This document shows positions 5,850 through 9,424 of a stretch of 9,424 nt of DNA, in pieces. The stretch covers positions 1 to 9,424 of the forward strand of contig JAOZRM010000121.1 of NCBI GenBank assembly GCA_029940175.1, in the 5' to 3' direction. This stretch comes from Candidatus Sabulitectum sp. GTDB taxonomy: Bacteria; Fermentibacterota; Fermentibacteria; Fermentibacterales; JCC-6. Positions within the stretch are counted from its first letter, which is position 1. Each line of letters opens with the position of its first letter. A program made the translations under genes and the position numbers. The notes beneath the pieces were generated by a model, which was not told the DNA's origin, made no database searches, and saw only the letters and a program-made list of their open reading frames with translations.

Positions 5850-7457
5850 CTAAAGGAGTAGTATTTTTGCTGTTTCCGATCCGGAATCCCAGCGGTAATT
5901 AACGAAGAACAGTGCTTGTGGCAGCTCTTCAGCGTTGAACTGATATGTGTGCTCACCTCTGTCAAGATTGCCCTCATGGAGGATCTCAAGTTTTCGTCCG
6001 GTTACATCAAACACAGCTATATCAGCCATTCCTCCAGAATGGTTCACTACTACTGTATTCCCCATTACATTCACTGAGAGAGAAATGGTATTTGATTCAT
6101 CCTCCTCCTCAATGCCGGTGTAGCTGGTAGAGATGTAAACCTCAACTGTGTCTGCAGAAGCTGGAATTGAACCCACATAAACCTGAGTATCAGCACCTGT
6201 GTATTTCCTGCTGTCCGGGATGGTCCAGTATGTGAATTCAGTGTTTGATGTGCTTCCGGGATACGGGTCGCCGTCATCCCCTTTGTTAGTGTTTCTCTCC
6301 ATATGCCACTGTCCGTCTGCCTGTTCAAGAGCCACCATATAGTGACCCTGGGTTGTGTACCCCGGGTACCATTGGTTGTCGTTTGAGTTCTGCTGTTCGT
6401 CCACATGCCAGATAAGTACGCCCTGGGAAGGAAGAGCCTCGTCCCACCCGATTTGTCTGCGATTTTCCAGGATGAAATACTGGAAACTGGAAGATCCATT
6501 GGTCCACATTCTGTATGCAGCATTGGAAAGCTCTATTGCAGGAACCTCGTACGTTCCCGGCTGTGTAACTTCGATGTAATCCATTATGCCCAGTTCATGC
6601 CGGCAGTATGGAGAGAACTCTGCAGGGCTCCATCCACCTCCGTTGTAAACTCCGAAGGACATTATGCCCCAGTTGCCAATTCCGTTTGAATCGTAATCGT
6701 AGTCGTAGAGATCCGGCAGACCAAGTACATGTCCGAATTCATGGCAGAAGACAGCTGCGGATTTATCTCCGGGGTTGGTATTGTACTCGTTCTGTACGCT
6801 GAAGCTGTATACCTGAACACCGTCAACACTCAGAGGGTTGGAAAGACTCCAGGCATGTGGCCAGATCATTTGAGGTGTTCCGTCGAATTGACCGGCATAC
6901 ATCAGATTGACTCCGTCCACGTACCCGTCTCCATCATTGTCGTACTGGGAAAAATCCACTACAGGATCAACCATTGTGCAGATCGTTTCAACAAGCCCCT
7001 GACTGTTCTGCGGATAGGAACCCCAACCGTAGTTGTTGTTCACATAGTATTCATAGGTTTCCGGTGCTCTGTTCCAGAGAGTTGTGCTGGGCCAGTCAAC
7101 GGTGATTATGTCTATCTGTCCGAAGGAGACATCATTGTAGTAGCTTGTCAGTGAAAATGTGTCCTGAGCAAATCCCATTGAATCAAAGTAGACAGCCGGG
7201 GTTAGTGCCTGGTTGTCACTGAAATCCACCAGCAGTATAAGAACTTTCATCTGGTCGTCACCCAGTGCTGAAGCAATAGGGTTGTGCGCACCGTAAATGC
7301 CATTAGGTGAATCAACTCCCCTGGTTCTTGCATTCATGTATGATTCAATCCAGGCAAGGTGTTCACTTGAGGGTTGGTCAAACATCCCGGGGGATGGCGG
7401 AACTGCCTGGGCTGCAATGGCAGAAAAAAGCAGCAGGAACATGCAGATATTTTTCAT
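5850..7457 (-). CDS. Secreted M6-family zinc metalloprotease with type-IX-like C-terminal sorting tail
   Basis: From the ATG at 7457 the protein has 535 residues. An in-frame ATG at 7469 adds four residues but lacks a ribosome site, whereas GGAG lies 7 nt before 7457, and this start opens a clean signal peptide ('MKNICMFLLLFSAIAAQA', residues 1-18). The zinc site is H239-E-F-G-H243-x2-G246-x2-D249 in 'FCHEFGHVLGLPDLYD', followed by the Met-turn 'GIMSFG' (M266). This is the M6 (InhA-like) signature. An Asp-rich loop 'QYDNDGDGYVDG' (about 171-182) probably binds calcium. After a 'GIEEEDES' linker, the last 75 residues or so match type A sorting domains ('IAVFDVTGRKL', then a late 'AKILLL'), suggesting export through a type IX system. 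It digests proteins outside the cell. It is the first gene of the minus-strand operon and divergent from yggS. Confidence 0.92.
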   Translation of the reverse strand: MKNICMFLLLFSAIAAQAVPPSPGMFDQPSSEHLAWIESYMNARTRGVDSPNGIYGAHNPIASALGDDQMKVLILLVDFSDNQALTPAVYFDSMGFAQDTFSLTSYYNDVSFGQIDIITVDWPSTTLWNRAPETYEYYVNNNYGWGSYPQNSQGLVETICTMVDPVVDFSQYDNDGDGYVDGVNLMYAGQFDGTPQMIWPHAWSLSNPLSVDGVQVYSFSVQNEYNTNPGDKSAAVFCHEFGHVLGLPDLYDYDYDSNGIGNWGIMSFGVYNGGGWSPAEFSPYCRHELGIMDYIEVTQPGTYEVPAIELSNAAYRMWTNGSSSFQYFILENRRQIGWDEALPSQGVLIWHVDEQQNSNDNQWYPGYTTQGHYMVALEQADGQWHMERNTNKGDDGDPYPGSTSNTEFTYWTIPDSRKYTGADTQVYVGSIPASADTVEVYISTSYTGIEEEDESNTISLSVNVMGNTVVVNHSGGMADIAVFDVTGRKLEILHEGNLDRGEHTYQFNAEELPQALFFVNYRWDSGSETAKILLL

Positions 7458-7492
7458 GAGGGTCTCCATTCGCTGTAGTTATGTACTTTACG

Positions 7493-7500
7493 ATTATAAT
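7493..7500. promoter_or_regulatory. Symmetric -10 element for divergent M6 protease and yggS transcription
   Basis: The palindrome ATTATAAT contains a perfect TATAAT on each strand: 7495-7500 on plus and 7493-7498 on minus. It sits in the 88-bp gap between the two divergent start codons. Start sites would fall near 7507 for yggS (leader about 39 nt) and near 7486 for the protease (leader about 28 nt). No good -35 is visible at 16-18 bp on either strand, so recognition would rest on the -10 or on an activator. Confidence 0.5.
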
Positions 7501-7545
7501 ACTGATTCCGGTGGTGGAAGTAAGGAAAATGTTTAAGGGGTGATA

Positions 7546-8238
7546 ATGTTAGAACTTCTTGATAAAGTGAAAGAAAACAGAGATTCTGCGCTGTCAGAGA
7601 TTGCAGAAGCTGCCGGTAGAGCAGGAAGACAACCTGAAGATGTATCAATAATGGCTGTAACGAAGACCCATCCAGTTGAATACATCTCTGCTGCTGTGAA
7701 CTGTGGAATCCGGCACATAGGAGAGAACAGGATCTCTGAAGGTGGGAGAAAGATCAGGCAGCTTGGTTCGGATTATGCAATCTTCCATGCAATAGGTGTT
7801 TTGCACCGCAAGGAAGTTCGACAGGCGGTGAGAGATTTTCATTGTCTCGATGCTGTACACAAAATTGAAATTATTGAAGAAATCGCCAGACGGAAAGCCT
7901 CTCCGCAGATTCTTCTGGAAGTAAATACATCAGGGGAGACGGCGAAAAAAGGCTTCCCTCCGGATGTCGGTCTTCTGGAGAATATTATTGGAAGAGCAAT
8001 TGAGCTTGAACTCCCTGTGAAAGGGTTTCTTACCGTTGGCCCTCTGGGGGGAGACAGTGTTTTGCAGAGAAAAGCATTTGCTGATTTGAGAGTGATTCGA
8101 GATTCACTGGAAAGCAGATTGAAGGTCTCACTGCCAGAACTTTCAATGGGCATGAGTGATGATTTCACACTGGCAGTTCTTGAGGGCTCAACAATGGTGC
8201 GTCTGGGAAGGCGACTTTTCGGATCCCGAGGGGGCTGA
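7546..8238 (+). CDS. yggS: YggS/PLPBP family pyridoxal phosphate homeostasis protein
   Basis: The protein has 230 residues, normal for the family, and forms a single TIM-barrel like the N-domain of alanine racemase. K40 in 'IMAVTKTHP' is the expected PLP-binding lysine. 'HIGENRISE' (57-65), 'LLEVNTSGETAKKGF' (123-137), 'GFLTVGP' (160-166) and 'LSMGMSDDFTLAVLEGSTMVRLGRRLFG' region residues (199-226) cover the phosphate-binding and signature segments. The motif normally read as HxIGxLQxNK is altered to 'HAIGVLHRKE' (81-90). Known members buffer PLP and affect amino-acid homeostasis without catalytic activity. The ATG at 7546 has AAGGGG (7535-7540) 5 nt upstream; a GTG two codons earlier lies inside that site and is unlikely. 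Divergent from the M6 gene, and followed at some distance by divIVA, as in the division clusters of Gram-positive bacteria. Confidence 0.92.
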   Translation: MLELLDKVKENRDSALSEIAEAAGRAGRQPEDVSIMAVTKTHPVEYISAAVNCGIRHIGENRISEGGRKIRQLGSDYAIFHAIGVLHRKEVRQAVRDFHCLDAVHKIEIIEEIARRKASPQILLEVNTSGETAKKGFPPDVGLLENIIGRAIELELPVKGFLTVGPLGGDSVLQRKAFADLRVIRDSLESRLKVSLPELSMGMSDDFTLAVLEGSTMVRLGRRLFGSRGG

Positions 8239-8527
8239 AATTCAACAAATACTTTCGTGAATTGAACTTTTTATTGGAGTTTGCGTCAAGTGGCGAATGT
8301 ACAATATTTGAGGCAACATTCAATGTACTCAGTACTAGGAGTGTGTCTGACAATAAGCGCTGTGCAGTTACGCCACAGGATCGAGTCAGAATTTGTGCGG
8401 ATTGGAAGAGTATAGCAGCGCTATTTGATGATAATTCGCACGGATTGTGGCCGATTATGTGGTTGTAAATGCCAGTGTTCTATTCTCGGACATGCTCCAG
8501 GTACGCAAAGATGAAATGGGGGGCTCT
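8239..8527 (+). other. Gene-free stretch between yggS and divIVA with short inverted repeats
   Basis: No convincing gene is seen in these 289 nt. One TTG-started frame (8262-8468) has no ribosome site or family signature. Several short self-complementary elements occur: GTACTcAGTAC around 8329; CTGTG/CACAG (8360-8364 with 8374-8378); AGCGCTG/CAGCGCT (8356-8362 with 8416-8422); and GTGCG/CGCAC (8395-8399 with 8437-8441). The last two pairs interleave, so both together would make a pseudoknot in RNA. A TACAAT hexamer near 8298 could be a -10 but has no good -35. The stretch may serve as the divIVA leader and promoter region. Confidence 0.35.
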
Positions 8528-9061
8528 GTGCGCGTAACTCCACTTGATATCAGACGGCAGAAATTTCGCAGGATTATGAGGGGTTATGATCCTGGAGAGG
8601 TGGATGCTTTTCTCGAAATGCTTGCTGACGCATGGGAAGATGCTGCAGAAAAGACTCGTACAGAAACCAAAGAACTTGAAGTTCTCAGGGCTAGAGCAAG
8701 CGATTTTGATCGGATGGAGGGTGCAGTTCGCGAGGTGCTTGTCTCCCAGCAGAGAAGTGCTGATGTCGCACGTGAAGAGGCGAATCGTGAAGCAGATCTC
8801 ATCATCCGAGATGCTGAGCTGAAATCGCAAAAAATGCTTGATGAAGCCAGAAAAAGGGTTCAGATACTTACTGAGGCTATCAGAGAGCTCCAGGATAGAA
8901 GAATGGAGATCCTCCTGAAAATGAACACCTTTATTGAGACTCAGAGAGGTATGGTGTCACTGGAGGAGGCAAGGATCAAATCTGAAATAATTCCTGCGGA
9001 GGAGAGGCTTCCCGGTGAAGAGGATGGCGATATGCCACTTCTGGAACTCTCAGAGCTTTAA
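8528..9061 (+). CDS. divIVA: DivIVA-domain coiled-coil cell division/polarity protein
   Basis: From the GTG at 8528 the protein has 177 residues. It opens 'VRVTPLDIRRQKFRR' and 'MRGYDPGEVDAFL', which aligns without gaps to the DivIVA membrane-binding domain, with RGYD at residues 18-21 exactly as in Bacillus subtilis DivIVA. That supports this start over in-frame ATGs at 8516 and 8492 and GTG at 8447. A G-run (8518-8523) 4 nt upstream may serve as ribosome site. Position 17, the membrane-inserting Phe in B. subtilis, is Met here. Residues about 30-150 are heptad-like and rich in Glu, Arg and Ala, a long coiled coil; the acidic tail (about 155-177) ends 'PLLELSEL'. Family members bind curved membranes and recruit division or cell-wall proteins. 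It follows yggS and is 11 nt before the next gene, probably one operon with it. Confidence 0.88.
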   Translation: MRVTPLDIRRQKFRRIMRGYDPGEVDAFLEMLADAWEDAAEKTRTETKELEVLRARASDFDRMEGAVREVLVSQQRSADVAREEANREADLIIRDAELKSQKMLDEARKRVQILTEAIRELQDRRMEILLKMNTFIETQRGMVSLEEARIKSEIIPAEERLPGEEDGDMPLLELSEL

Positions 9062-9072
9062 TCGGAGGTTAA

Positions 9073-9424
9073 ATGTTTTCAGTTTTTGTTCTTGCTCTGC
9101 TATCCATTCCCCATGTTGCTGATATTCAGGAATATACAGGGATTGATGATATGGTCTGGCAAGTGGGTGATGTTTCTGTCCAGCAGGTTGAACCAGATCT
9201 TTATGAAGTAGCTGTTCCCGGTTTTTCCAATGCAGAGGACTGCACCGTTCTTCTTCCTGAAAGAACCGTAATGATACCTGTTCCCCCTGATGCAAGTTTT
9301 TCAGTCAGGGTTGTCCCGTCCGGGGTGAGCACCCTGGGGGCAGTTCCTGTTATTGCAGCCGTTGAATTTGATGAGAACGGCAGCGAGAGATTCGTCTCTG
9401 CAGATCTGTCCCGTATCCGGACCG
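9073..9424 (+). CDS. Exported protein, N-terminal part; possible C25 (gingipain-like) protease propeptide
   Basis: The frame is open from the ATG at 9073 to the window end, 117 complete codons, with a GGAGG site (9064-9068) 4 nt upstream. It starts 11 nt after divIVA, so the two are likely co-transcribed. A weak signal sequence opens the protein ('MFSVFVLALLSIPHVADIQ', cleavage perhaps near residue 16). The next 100 residues are beta-rich. The segment 'LPERTVMIPVPPDASFSVRVV' region (about 60-80) resembles the 'LPVRTV...IPPGA...V.V' motif found in propeptides of C25 peptidases and other type-IX-secreted proteins. No catalytic residue lies within the window, so the protease assignment is an inference. 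It could also be another surface protein with the same N-terminal domain. Confidence 0.6.
   Translation, partial: MFSVFVLALLSIPHVADIQEYTGIDDMVWQVGDVSVQQVEPDLYEVAVPGFSNAEDCTVLLPERTVMIPVPPDASFSVRVVPSGVSTLGAVPVIAAVEFDENGSERFVSADLSRIRT

Noticed and set aside
8239..8275. Possible intrinsic terminator after yggS (TTCAA...TTGAA followed by CTTTTTATT)
   Set aside because: The stem is five AT-rich pairs with a long loop, too weak to call.
8262..8468. 68-codon plus-strand frame between yggS and divIVA
   Set aside because: It starts with TTG, lacks a ribosome site and shows no recognisable motif; it does not look like the YggT or SepF expected in this position.

Overview
The window looks like a piece of chromosome from an uncultured bacterium of moderate GC content. 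The mix of genes points to a lineage near the FCB group or a candidate phylum such as Fermentibacterota: secreted beta-propeller repeat proteins, an M6 metalloprotease with a type-IX-secretion-like C-terminal tail, the start of a possible C25 (gingipain-like) protease, and a YggS-DivIVA pair. The phylum is an inference from gene content. No rRNA, tRNA, insertion sequence, CRISPR array or phage gene is visible.

Layout. Positions 1-1024 (minus) hold the N-terminal 341 residues of a secreted FG-GAP/VCBS protein whose Asp-rich calcium loops recur every 49 residues. It has its own strong sigma70-type promoter, with a CRP-like palindrome just upstream of the -35. Positions 1144-1983 (minus) encode a TrmB-family winged-helix regulator. 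It is divergent from 2064-3149 (plus), an unrecognised exported protein with about seven repeats of roughly 48 residues, so the regulator sits between two secreted repeat proteins. From 7457 down to 3173 (minus) runs a tight likely operon: M6 metalloprotease, CPBP-family membrane protease, extended short-chain dehydrogenase, and an AUR1/PAP2-type phosphotransferase or phosphatase. Gaps are 20 and 9 nt, followed by a 4-nt ATGA overlap. From 7546 rightwards (plus) come YggS/PLPBP, a 289-nt gene-free stretch, DivIVA, and a partial exported protein that may be a C25 protease.

How the genes fit together. Most products act at or outside the membrane. The protease operon combines a secreted protease, an intramembrane protease and two enzymes that could act on lipids. 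The translationally coupled SDR/PAP2 pair is compatible with sphingolipid-like or inositol-phospholipid-like chemistry, but the sequence alone does not prove this. The YggS-DivIVA pair recalls the tail of the division gene cluster known from Gram-positive bacteria. The M6 and YggS genes are divergent and appear to share a symmetric -10 element.
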